NCBI GenBank assembly: GCA_000934455.1
Contig: KN893962.1
Coordinates: 8,680 to 28,838, forward strand
Direction: 5' to 3'
Source of the DNA: Apostichopus parvimensis
Lineage: Eukaryota > Echinodermata > Holothuroidea > Aspidochirotida > Stichopodidae
DNA length: 20,159 nt
This document shows positions 8,331 to 18,800 of the stretch, one piece after another; within the stretch, counting starts at the first letter, position 1; every line of letters starts with the position of its first letter. Made by a program: the position numbers and the translations under genes. The notes below the pieces were generated by a model. It saw only the letters and a program-made list of their open reading frames with translations. It made no database searches and had not been told where the DNA came from.

Positions 8331-10458
8331 AATTATTCATTTAGTATTTATAAAACAAGGAATTAAAAATGAACAATTATACTTTGAATGAGGAGCCTTT
8401 GATGTATAGAAAGCCTGTATTAAATAATGAAGTAAATGAAAAAAAAATAAATAAAAGAGCATTCCCGACATTTAACATGCATCATCTGGCAAACTGAAAT
8501 ATTTATTATTAGAAACATCACTCGCTCTAAATTAGCCTTTTCAGTTGTACTATGACATTTAAATCCCATGTGCGGTTTTACTGAGAGTAACATGTTTGCA
8601 TGCTTCCTGGTAAACCTTGTAAAAAAGCAAAAATAAAACGTCTACAACAAAGAACCCAAAATACACTGTTGTTGATGGTATACAGTAATTGCAATTGATG
8701 GTTCTCTTTGAATCCATGGTAACATGCTCCATTCAACAAGGTTATTGAAAGTACGATGTGTGTATTGACATCATATATCTGAGATTAATGCAAAACTTTC
8801 TACTTAAACCTAGAGATTTGAAGGCCTCTTTTAATTGTCATTTGCCTATAGTTTACTTTACAGTTGGCAATGAACTATAATATCACCTTAACAGTTTATT
8901 CACCCACAGTTCAAATATTTATCAAAAGAAGTCAGGTGAAGGACAAGCCAATAATATCATACATAGGTACATGACGTACATAAATACATACTCCTATATC
9001 ATTGCTTTTACAGATTGAACAGAGAAAGATGCAGATTAACGTACAATTTTACACGATTTGGCTATAGCAGTCACCATATTTGCCTAACCTGTTAAAAAAA
9101 AACTAAATGCACAAATTAGAAACCAAGTCAGGGATACAAAACTGAACGTAATTGAGAACAGTTATCAAACATTTTACTTTGTGAAGTTGTTTTCAGTTCA
9201 GCTGTTGAATGACTACTTGACTAAAAGAGTAAAATGTCATAATGTTGACACAGTATTGAAAGCAAACTGACTCAGTAAAAGACAGGTAGCAAATTTGAGT
9301 CGCTGCGGTTTTATGACATGCACATGACTGATCAAGTTAAACATTTGAAGTCATACACTTCATGGTGATATTATTATCATTATTTGGGTCATCTTGCGTT
9401 AAAGAATAAAAACCCTGAAGTTTAACAATATGTGCCACAATGAGGTGCCACAATGTTTGTTAGATATGGAGTGCAGCATTGGTTGCTCAACTCTAGTGTG
9501 GCAGGTAAGATGGTGCACAGCGTTAAAACGTCACCATTAAACACATGCATGACCTGGTAGATGAATGTGCATTAATAAAACAGAGACATCAGTTGGGCAC
9601 AGGTACTGTTAGTTGGTGTGTGGGTGGATATAAGTGTTACTGATTTCTTGTATTGTTCTCTCTATTTACTTATGGGAGCACTCTACTAGACAAGCCCTCT
9701 TTTCTTCTATCATTGTTACAGCTTTTGAATTTTTCCAACCTCCTCCCCCCCCCCCTTTCCTCTCAGTAGAAAGCAATACTCCAGGGCAGCTGTGTTAAGA
9801 TTTTCAACAAACAAAAGAGTTCTTTGTTACGGGATCCATACTGACACTGTCATATAAACATTTCTTTGACATTAACATTTTCAATACAATGCTTTGTGAA
9901 AAATAAAAACATGTGAATCCTTATCATCACAATCTCATCAACAAGACAATTTTGTATTGCTTGTTGATTTTCAAAACAAAGCTTTACAGACACAAACAGT
10001 GTAACAGAATAAGCTATCACCACAGTTCATACAGTCTCTTATATACATGTACACAACAATTACAGTATCTCTACACATATATCTCTAGTGAAGTCAGTCC
10101 AGCTTTTAACTGCGAGCACAACTGTCAAATTAATGGCCATCATGATGTACGTGATCTGAGTTTGCTGGAATAATTCAGAGAAGACCATTTGAGTGGCTTA
10201 ATTACGATAAGTGATATATACAATATGCAGTAGATTGTTGGTCTGTAGCATTTTCTGCAACTGATCAGCAAGGAAGGCTTATATCTGTAGCCCTGTTAAG
10301 TTAACAAACATTCTAATCAAGAGAGGGGATCTAAGCAGTTCACCCCAATTTTACTTATTTGTTTTGGTCGATGGTACCTGCCTGTTTCCAAAACATATGC
10401 ATTCCAATATACCTAGTTTGTAACAACTAGGTAACAATCTATGGTACTAAGATACTAT
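8331..10458. other. Long intron segment, no gene supported
   Basis: AT-rich and CpG-poor. Small local features only: an adjacent duplication of GTGCCACAATG (9432-9442 and 9445-9455) and an 11-base C run (9745-9755). No splice-bounded open segment or known family was recognised on either strand. Confidence 0.5.
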
Positions 10459-10493
10459 CAATGACCCTCTAACCATTCCCTGGAGGGTCATTG
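10459..10493. repeat. Stem-loop with 11-bp perfect arms
   Basis: CAATGACCCTC (10459-10469) and GAGGGTCATTG (10483-10493) are perfect complements. Just inside are a T/G pair (10470/10482) and an A-T pair (10471/10481), leaving a 9-base loop. As plus-strand RNA the T/G pair is a wobble, giving 13 pairs; on the gene-sense strand it is an A/C mismatch. Too short for a typical animal pre-miRNA; role unknown. Confidence 0.75.
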
Positions 10494-10623
10494 GGGGAAC
10501 TGTGCAAGAATGTTTACCAGCTGTTCAAGGCTTGGTAGATTGGAGTGCACTTATGTATTGGAGACAGGTAATAGAGGAGTGAAGTAAATCCTGAAGTTCA
10601 CTAATGCTGTAACTGATATGTAT

Positions 10624-10830
10624 TTTAGATCCTCCTGCAAGCAGGAACTCGCAAAGAAGCCATCTTTGGCTTATCAAAGCCGCAAGCTGACAGAAGTCAG
10701 TCTCTTACATTCATATTTAACGTCCATGATTATGAATTGCCAATAACTCTGTAACTGGACGACTCGGGACCTTATGATTGAAAGGCACCGGCGTTAACCA
10801 TGAGCTAACACTTCTCTATATAGAACAAAT
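10624..10830 (-). mobile_element. tRNA-derived SINE
   Basis: Read on the minus strand, there is a pol III A box (TAGCTCATGG, 10798-10807), as in tRNA TAGCTCAGTGG, and a B box (GGTCCCGAGTC, 10761-10771) resembling GGTTCGAATCC. The spacing between them is that of a tRNA. The tRNA-like head reads GTTAGCTCATGGTTAACGCC, followed by a CATAAGGTCCCGAG arm. An unrelated body of about 120 bp follows, with short hairpins (GCCAAAGATGGC; CCTGC-TT-GCAGG). ATATGTAT occurs at 10616-10623 and 10831-10838, a possible target duplication that sets the limits given, but these ends are tentative. Degenerate boxes make present pol III activity doubtful. It is not a functional tRNA gene because the acceptor stem does not close. 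Confidence 0.65.
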
Positions 10831-11050
10831 ATATGTATCACATAGAACAAACTGCCTTGTCTACTTCCATACTACCTACATACAGTATTCCTATGTCCAC
10901 ATAGTTCACATTAAATGAAAATGCTGCTTTAAAAAAGCTTCATGTCATACACGAATGTGTGTAAGAAGTTTGTTTCAGACCAATGAATTTTGTTCCATCA
11001 GTTTTTCTTTGGTTTCTGCGTCTGTAGCCAAGAATCCCCATGAATCGCAC

Positions 11051-11130
11051 CTTCTTGCATATCAAAGTCTGCAATCTATCAACAAATTCATCACTATCTT
11101 GATAGATAGGTTCCATGAGCATAGACCTTG
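11051..11130 (-). other. Candidate optional or unassigned exon
   Basis: On the minus strand a good acceptor (TTTTCTAATATTTGACAG) precedes an open segment with codon-like composition rich in GNN codons: RSMLMEPIYQDSDEFVDRLQ, then TLICKK, ending AAG before a weak donor GTGCGA. The frame stays open past the donor to a stop at 10940-10942. The segment is 80 bp, needing one base from the previous exon and ending in phase 0. I do not recognise the family. Spliced after the RFX exon at 15760-15857 it would be read in a different frame and reach a TAG within 13 codons, so inclusion would truncate RFX. It could also belong to a nested gene or be chance. Confidence 0.25.
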
Positions 11131-11789
11131 CTGTCAAATATTAGAAAATTATCAACAACTTTTCATATTAAATTTTTTTTTTAAATATAAACTGCTAAAT
11201 GATTCTCTGGGGTTACATAATATCCATGATTATAACTCTTTCTTAATCTGAAGTATTGAGAGATATGTTTGAGATACCAAGCACTTCTCAATTCAAAATT
11301 AGATTCATACACAATAACAGTAAAGCACAATAGCTAATATGAGCAATCTGTTAGACAGATCACATGAGAGAGATACAACTTCTTCGGAGAAATCAGAGAG
11401 GCTTCCATCATCTTCAAGGGAAATGTGATTTTGAAGGATTCATCCCCTCCCAAACAGAAATGGAATCATCCAATCTGTAATTAACAAGTGTACACCCCTT
11501 ACTACTGTTGTGAGTCACTACTCTAAATATAGGCTGGTAGTTAGTACACACCAAACAAAACAGACACCTGGTCAATAACAGAAAAGCCTTCCTAGATAGG
11601 ATGCATTATACGCAGCAGTGGCTTGGTTATACTGCAGAGCTAGTGAAGGCTTGCTTATCCATGCATGCATGCGTGCATGTGTATTCACTGTATTATCTCT
11701 CTGCACAAATCAACCATGTAGCCAAAACAGAAGATGTTTAGCAAGCACGTGCAGATTGCCACTCCATGCTCTGGGCGTAACGTCAACCT

Positions 11790-11834
11790 TCATAGAATTA
11801 CAAATATTTGGGTCATAGAATTACAAATATTTGG
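11790..11834. repeat. 22-bp tandem duplication
   Basis: Two perfect copies of a 22-mer containing ATAGAATTACAAATATTTGG, period 23, at 11790-11811 and 11813-11834. A recent small duplication. Confidence 0.95.
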
Positions 11835-11835
11835 A

Positions 11836-13298
11836 GATAATTTGATTAATGAGCAACTGGTAAGAATTGTTCTGTGCCCTGAGTACCTTACAGATGCAAT
11901 GAAAAGTATTGGATTTTGATTTAAATCACAATATGGGCTTACCAAGTAAAAATTGGTTTACAGTTTTTTTGCTTTCATAATTAATGAATGAATGAACATA
12001 ATCTTTAATATTTCTACGCTATATCACATCATAATTGAGACAAGCTGAGCAAAGAAAATAGAACTCCCAGATTAACCAAAAAGCTGCTAAATTGAAGGAT
12101 ATTTCTGTTATCCAGTATAAACTTATCCAGGTATTTCCCCGTAATTTTCTTGTAACTAAATACGATATAAAAACTTTAGATTTTTTCTTTCTTTTTTTTT
12201 CTGTTGTATTCTTTTCTGAACAATAATAGATCTTCATCTTGACTGTTCAAGGTCAACTTAATGCTTGTCAGGAACTTACATGTTTAATTTTTTTTAACGA
12301 TTGTCATATGATCAGAGGTTGAATGGATATGTTAGGTTACACCCCCCCCCCCCCGACTATTCATAACAGAAAGGGCAACAGACTTTGCTACACAGGCTGG
12401 CTAAAACAGGGGTAACACATCCCATTGTTGGTTATCCACATGAACTTCTCTCTCTCCTTTAAGTTGTCAAATAAAATAGACTTGTTTTTTCACTGATAAA
12501 GGGTCACGCCAGTTGCACGGTGTCAGTCCGATTGTGTGAGACAAGGTCAAAAATTCAACGTTTTTAACAGGATAGAACAGAATTAGCACAATTGAAAGGT
12601 CATGATAGTGTACAAAACATTAATGCCTAAGTGATTTCATTGAGTGACATAGATGTTTGTACAAAAAAAAGAAAAAGGGAAAAAAAAAAAGGAAATAAAA
12701 GTAAGGTTGAAATTCTAAAATGGCAAGTGTAACAGAGACAGGGAATTGCTGCTTTGTATCTGCAACTTCACCTAATGGAACCCAGTGCATAAAAATAAGT
12801 AAATTTTGACGGATTAAACCTTATGTATTAAAGTAAGTAAGGAATGTAATAAGTGTAATGTGTAAGACCTGATGTGCCTATTTTTAGACAGAGTGTTATT
12901 GAACCATGTGAGCAAAGAAAATGCGAAACGTGACAGGCAAACTGTACCGGCACTATGTCATCTAACACAAATAACACAAGTGTGATCAATTACTGAGTAT
13001 GCTGTAGTACTACAGTATGATCAGGTATATAGGCTCTATGGCCACCTCTACATATCAGATCCCACACTCCCCACGCAGTGTTCAGCATTAATAAGAAGGT
13101 TAATTGAGTTTGAACCTCCACATTTTCACATTGAACCTCCATGTTCAGTATCAGAGCCCACGCTCATGACCACTGATCAGAAACTTGAGGTTTTTTTACT
13201 GAAGAAAACGCACAAAACTATAAGCAGTGGTGTGATGGGTAATTCTGTTATTTATGCGTACTACTGTATCAAATTACGTGCAGGACAATCAACAACAG
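11836..13298. other. Intron segment, no gene supported
   Basis: Contains a 13-base C run (12342-12354), an A-rich low-complexity run (12661-12700), a 14-bp palindrome CTGTAGTACTACAG (13002-13015), and TTGAACCTCCA twice (13110-13120 and 13131-13141). No coding signal. Confidence 0.5.
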
Positions 13299-13311
13299 AG
13301 GTTAAAGGTCA
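13299..13311 (+). promoter_or_regulatory. DR1 nuclear-receptor element
   Basis: AGGTTAAAGGTCA is a direct repeat of AGGTYA half-sites with one-base spacing, the class bound by RXR heterodimers, HNF4 and COUP-TF. A single 13-bp match in an intron may be fortuitous. Confidence 0.3.
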
Positions 13312-14983
13312 ACCCTGGTCGAAGATCAACCCTGAGCTGTGTTTACATTACAAATTTAACACTTATGCGCGTGACTGAACATCGCTCTCGTTCTCAAAGT
13401 GTAACAGGGGTTAAAAGTTTATTCTTCCTTAAGAAGAAACCCTGAGCTTATACGTATATATCTGAACAACAGTGCATGAGTAGAAACGTAACTGGGGTCC
13501 AATTTACCTCACCTATTTTTATCGACTTTCCCATTATCATTAGAAACCAATATTGAGCAATTGATTGCTTCAATGGAGAATGAATGAATATTCACTTGTT
13601 CCATTTAACACATGTCCATCCATTGAGCAGATACCAGGACCCATCAAGTTCAGAACCAATTTTGATCGAAACAGGAAATATGATATGAGGTTAATGACAG
13701 GTAAGGTATACATAATATACAACAGATTCAAGTCAAACAATCTCAATGTTGAAGTAATACGGGAAATACTCTCTTTCCTGTTTTTCCCCACTTTTCATTC
13801 ACCTGCTGGGGAAAACTAAATTTGACTTTGTTTGGATAAATCCTTTCTGATGCAAGTAGAGCAGTAAAAAACTATGCATGTCTTTTGAAAGATAAGATTT
13901 ACAGAACAGTTTAAAGCTATCGGACAGCAATGTCTGGCAACTAACGTGCACCAACCCTCGAATATAAGAATAAATGTATATAGCAGACCTCCGCAAATAA
14001 TCTCCCAGACCTGAAACCTTGGGAGGAAGAATTTGGCTTCTTGGGGACTCTCGAAACGCACCAAGCTTGACGTTTTGGTGTGATGCAAAGGGGGGTTGGT
14101 GAAGCCTCGGTTGATCATTGCCTAAGAAGTAACTAAACTACAGGATATCCAGCAAAGGCATTATTGTACATATATGCCAAATACACACTGAATAGTTACC
14201 TACCTATAAGCAACATGTTGCAGCCATGAATTTAGTTTCAAAATGAAAGCAACAGTGTGTATTTCACAAATCATCATCATGACAGATGAGAAAAAAGACA
14301 CATGTTCTGATACGGATGGCCAGTACCTACAGCCTACAACAGCAGTACCTAACAATTATAAAAATATTTGCTACAGTAGACACCAAAACACAGATCTAAC
14401 AGAAGGTGTTCACCAGCAGTCATCATTCCTCAAGCCAGACTGAGTTACTTAAATAACTACATGAGTACTCCTGAATCTATCTACATTGCACCACTGTACT
14501 TGTAAGCAGCAGAACCACCAGCCTAGCATGCTCATTTGAAATTATTTTGGACAAAATTTTTCAAGGAATCTTGCAGAAGATATTTTTTAACTCAAATTAC
14601 TTCCTTTTATGCTTTATTTTGGTAATTTTAAAGTGACTCTACTGGTTAAACAATTTTGTTTTCTCATTATGTAGATTATGTGGCAGCATATATGCCAGAT
14701 GTTAAATTGTATAAGTAGTGCACACGTAGGCTTTGATTGATCATTAGCCTAAAATAACTTAACACCTCAACCATCACTTAGCCATATGTAGAGCTGCAAA
14801 GTGAATCTTAATGTTTTACTCATGAGCTGTTGATTTCATAAAAACTTTTTTTGAAACCTTTTTTTTCTCTCAAACTAGTAAAGCCAAACTGTAAGAAAAG
14901 GTTGTGAAATGCCTCCTTTTTTTATTATAAAATGTTGCTCCTCACATTTATCTGCATTTAAGTAAAATCCCCAGTCCTCTCAT
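13312..14983. other. Intron segment, no gene supported
   Basis: A patch at about 13990-14120 is GC- and CpG-richer than its flanks and contains CACCAA...TTGGTG and CTCCC...GGGAG inverted words. It may be an eroded repeat. The open frame across it on the minus strand has no recognisable domain. Confidence 0.45.
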
Positions 14984-15010
14984 CCCCTCCCAACTCTCCC
15001 TCCCAGCCCC
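14984..15010 (-). other. Canonical G-quadruplex motif on the gene-sense strand
   Basis: On the minus strand: GGGG-CT-GGG-A-GGG-AGAGTT-GGG-A-GGGG, five G-tracts with loops of 1-6. Because the RFX gene is read from the minus strand, the motif would be present in its pre-mRNA, about 750 nt downstream of the 15760-15857 exon. Confidence 0.7.
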
Positions 15011-15357
15011 TTGATTTACCTCCAATTGTATAGAACTGTACAGGCAGAACAGGACACCAGTCACACCAGTCCTGAGTCAAAACAAGCTTAAATGAATACT
15101 GTATGAGTCACTGATGCAATGAAGCATGTAGTAGAACTAACTGCCCTGGATATTGATTAAGCTATATATGGTAATTTCAACCAGGAGCATATGAAACACT
15201 AATTTGATTTACAAAATATATCTAAAGGCATGGGCAGTACAGCACTTAATCTTTTCAACCGGTGTCACAGTAGAGGGCACTATTTAGAAGCAGGCTCTAC
15301 TTTAGTTGGCACTGAGTTAGTTGAAATATATAATGGGGAAGTTTGAGATTTTCTTGT

Positions 15358-15431
15358 ATCAATCAATCAGTCAATCAATCAATGTTATTTACATAGTACC
15401 AAAGTCATACAATGCTATAATGGCATTGTAT
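15358..15431 (-). mobile_element. LINE- or SINE-type 3' tail with stem-loop and (TTGA)n
   Basis: On the minus strand a perfect 9-bp stem (ATACAATGC, loop, GCATTGTAT; arms at 15423-15431 and 15407-15415) is followed by TACTATGTAAATAACA and then (TTGA)n at 15358-15384. A stem-loop, then TATRTAAAT, then a simple repeat is the usual 3' signature of CR1/L2-clade LINEs and the SINEs they mobilise. It parallels the ATATAAAT-(ATT)n tail at 6158-6200. No coding portion was recognised upstream. Confidence 0.55.
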
Positions 15432-15626
15432 TTGAACAGGGGGTTGTGACGATTTTTAGGGTCCTTTGGTGGGTTTGTCCAAATATTTAGAAAAGAATTG
15501 CTTGCCAGTATTTGTGGGGGGAAAAAAAGTGGAAAATCTTGAATATAATAACTTCAAAAGTTGCAAAAATGTAACATCATTTTGCAATATAGCACGCTTA
15601 ATCATATATAAAAAAAAATTAAAAGA

Positions 15627-15660
15627 GGAAGGTATGGTCTCCTCTGCAGAGACCCCTTCC
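15627..15660. repeat. Intronic hairpin near the RFX exon donor
   Basis: GGAAGG-TAT-GGTCTC (15627-15641) pairs with GAGACC-CCTTCC (15649-15660): 12 base pairs with a 3-base bulge and a 7-base loop. It lies about 100 nt downstream of the exon donor on the sense strand. Confidence 0.7.
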
Positions 15661-15759
15661 CGTTCAGTTTTTTTTATTTGTTTAAATCTGTATGATTCTG
15701 ATCAGAGCAGCCAACAGCAATTTGTAGGGATTGTAGTAGTGAAGATTTTATATACTGAC

Positions 15760-15857
15760 CTCTTTGTAAAACTGGACACATCTGATTCAGAGAATCCTGT
15801 TGGGAGGCGGAGGTAGAGCAACATCTTCTCAACATCTCCGAGGTTGTTCACATCAGA
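15760..15857 (-). CDS. RFX5/7: RFX5/RFX7-type transcription factor, internal exon (leucine-rich N-terminal segment)
   Basis: Internal coding exon of 98 bp. A polypyrimidine tract and CAG acceptor precede it on the minus strand, and it ends AAAGAG before the donor GTCAGT. It starts in phase 0 and encodes 32 residues plus two bases: SDVNNLGDVEKMLLYLRLP, then TGFSESDVSSFTK. The DVEKMLLYLRLPTG core matches the helix upstream of the DNA-binding domain in RFX5 and RFX7 (known, from memory, as D-x-x-KLYLYLQLPSG). In RFX5 this region supports oligomerisation and contact with RFXAP in the MHC class II enhanceosome; whether that holds in an invertebrate is unknown. The two trailing bases AG join the leading C of the exon at 1043-1165 to make a Ser codon. 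The preceding exon must end in phase 0 and was not found in the window. The exon is partly diverged (LLYLRLPTG rather than LYLYLQLPSG) but open throughout. Confidence 0.83.
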
Positions 15858-18800
15858 CTGAGGAGGAGAAGAAAAAAAAGAGAGAAGACTTATAAATCAC
15901 TTTGCATTACTGTAAATAAAAGTGGGATAAACCTAACATTTTCGTTTTCTTCTTTGATATGTTCTTTAGCATCTGTAGTAAGGTGTGGCATAGCCAGGGA
16001 GTCACTCACTCTTCCCTGGTCCACTACTCCTCCTCCTTATCATTTAGACCTTCCAAACGTAATCGAAGATATCTCCACATCACCTAAAAATTCAAGTCTT
16101 TATGCATCAGCTCCTCTCCCATATCTCACTCTCCACCCAAAACAAAGCAGAAACAAAGAAGAGAACTACACAAACACAGCAATCATTACTGAAACTTTTC
16201 AACAACACCTGGAGTGGAATTTAAACAAAACAATTAACATTTCTCAGAAAAGAAAAAGAATCTTGGCATGAATAACGAAGGGCAAACAATGAATCATAAG
16301 ATTAAAGGTCATTGTTTTACATATTTTGTAGCATGTACAATGGAACTACTTCCCTTCTCATCAAATCCCTCAAACACCCTTTTCTTTTTTTTGCCATCTT
16401 TTTCCAACTAAGTACTGTAGTCCAAAAATAACACTTGTGTAAGGACAATCCTGCTACCATTAAAGGCCTGTAGCAGTCAAACTAGGGGAATGCACTTTAC
16501 TGTTAAATACGACCTTGCCATGTGAAGATGGTGAAGTAATTTGACCAAGAAAATCAGTAGAGCATGTTACAGCCATGAATGACCACAACAAGTGTGCTTT
16601 AAAAGGTCAATTTCTGTAAAGGAAAATATGGAATTGGTTTAGCTTGCCCAAATGGTCAGTCTACCTTGACAGTCTGAGTCACAATGTGGCTTGGAATTAC
16701 AACCACTTCATATAGCAAGACTCATGAAGGCCTGCAATTAATTTTAGCATCTTCAATCGGACAGAATAAAGAACTTTTTTATTGAGGGTCAATGTCCGGA
16801 TCCGATATTACCTGAGATATTAAGGAAATGAGGAAGGCAACCTTGCAGAAGACAAACTGTTTGTCACTTGCTTTTGTTTTGGTTGCAATTCAAGTTATTT
16901 TGTAAGTAACTCAAGAGAAACAAGCTCAGCATATATCAGGTGAAGGATGGTGTATTAAACATCTCAGCAATGGGACTAATTCAGGGAAAAGCACACATTT
17001 CACAAACGTTTCTAAAATTTGATAGAAACTGCGAAGAGAAGGAAACAGTTGCAAATCAAGTCACATGCATACCAATGGTTTCATATTCTGATGAAACTGT
17101 TCTTGATTTTTAACTACATTTGTCCAAACTAGTCAAACATACAAACTGCAATAAATGTGGAGTCGTTAGAGATACATGAGCAGAAATAATGTGGGCATTT
17201 CACCCATGGATTCTGTTCCCCAATATAGATGTCCTATTTATTTTAATGCAAACACAGTTGTCACGGTTACACCTGACAGTGAATGAGATTCATACTAGTA
17301 ACTTTGAGCAAAAGTTAGGCATGAGTAAAGAAATGATGAAAGGACTTGTTCAGAATGTGACAACATTTTGTCAAGTTTGGACTGGAGTAACTACGCGGAT
17401 ACGGTATACTTGAGTAGCCAGCAACCTTTACAATGAAAGATACACTAGTGGTATACGTATTCTTCTCAAAACTGTACCTGTTCAATCTAATAAGCATTTA
17501 GTAGGGTACATTCCGCCCTGTCAGTTCTACATTCAAGTTCTCAGGGCATCAAACTGCTTCCTGCAGTTGGCATGATAATTTCAGAAATAATTTCAGATAA
17601 TTTCAGAAGTCCCAACATGTTTTGACAAGAGTTTGTGTTAAAACAGTATGGATATATATATGCACCAATATGTGTAAACAACTGATAACTGATATTGAGC
17701 CAGACAGTTAGTTGGAACGATACCTTCAAACTTAGAGTAAGCTGACTGCATCGAGAAGACATGAACTATTTTCAATGTTACATTTGTTACGACAGTTTTA
17801 CAGTCAGACTGTCAGTGTGCAACAATGTCCAAAAGTATGAAATAAAGCATGGTGGATTATAAACGAGAGTACAGTAGTCCCTAAGAGACGGACAGGTAAG
17901 TGAGCAACCCTGTGCTCTATCTGGACGATGTGGACTGTTGGACATTGTCAACACAGTCTGCTCCATTACATGATGAAAATTCAATTATGGATAAACATGT
18001 ACGTACAAAAGAAGGAATAGACTTTTTTAGGGACTAAAGTTTCACACCAACTTCACTGTCAGAATTAGTGATAGTTTCCTTCAGGCATCAGAGCTCTTGT
18101 CCTAAACATTTCTAAGCATTGTGGATAATAATAACTCCAACACCAAAATGCATTGACTTACAACGACTGACAAGGAAAAGCCGGTACTTTATTATTTTAT
18201 TTCCCAATTCAAGAAATAAGACTTTGATTATAGCTTCTTCCTTTGTTTATTTTGCCAAGTCCTCTATCCGTCCATCTATCTATCTACTGTATCTGTCTTT
18301 TTGCTTTGCAATGATGTACTCGACTACTAAGTTTTTAAAGTATTTTGTTCCACTTTTTTATCTACCCAACAAAAGAGGACAAAGTCTTTAACTGTATGAT
18401 AACACTTATGCAGTGTTACGTACATGTATGCATGTGTTTCATGAGGGAACAACACGTACATGTACCACTGTATGTATGAAATACTGTGTGTTGTGTACTG
18501 CAGTATGCTTTAAAGTACAAATGTATTAACCTCAAGAAATGAATTATCTGCCAGTAAACACTATTTACAGTGTGTATACACAACAAAGTGCCACATTACA
18601 CAACAACTTTTCACAGCACTTATCACAATTTTTATATTTCCAGGTAAAAGAAAAGAGGTACAACAAAGGTTATAATTTGGCATGGACAGTGCATTATAAC
18701 TGTGCACACACCCTACTGTAGGCTATATTGACATATCAAATACAAAAAACATTGATCTAAGCACAGCTGTGTATAGATGCAATAACTGCATATATACATA

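Larger units (their letters stand above)
1166..15759 (-). other. 14.6-kb phase-2 intron of the RFX gene
   Basis: This is the interval between the donor GTCAGT at 15754-15759 and the acceptor ending CAG at 1166-1168, both read on the minus strand. Its boundaries are supported by matching codon phase across the junction and by protein continuity from the leucine-rich helix into the DNA-binding domain. It is long for an invertebrate intron and holds nearly all the mobile-element remnants in the window. No exon of the RFX domain is missing between the two flanking exons, so nothing further is required inside it, though one optional exon-like segment is noted at 11051-11130. Confidence 0.82.

Noticed and set aside
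10761-10808. Functional tRNA gene on the minus strand
   Set aside because: A and B boxes are present, but the acceptor stem does not close and the sequence continues into a SINE body.
13565-13819. Plus-strand open frame of 84 codons containing a CAG/GTAAGG donor-like site
   Set aside because: Begins at a non-ATG codon, has no recognisable domain, and lies antisense in the RFX intron. The donor match alone is not enough.
13990-14118. GC-richer minus-strand open frame as a coding exon
   Set aside because: No domain recognised, weak splice sites, and internal inverted words suggest an eroded repeat instead.
15466-15816. 116-codon plus-strand open frame
   Set aside because: It overlaps the RFX exon antisense, has no domain, and starts in low-complexity intron.
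16000-16040. Minus-strand GTGAGT donor preceded by GGA-rich sequence
   Set aside because: No acceptor with a pyrimidine tract, and in-frame stops lie just upstream.
16810-16870. Minus-strand open segment (DKQFVFCKVAFLISLISQ) ending CAG before GTAATA as an RFX exon
   Set aside because: Phase 0 is correct, but the residues do not resemble the RFX N-terminal helix and there is no good acceptor.
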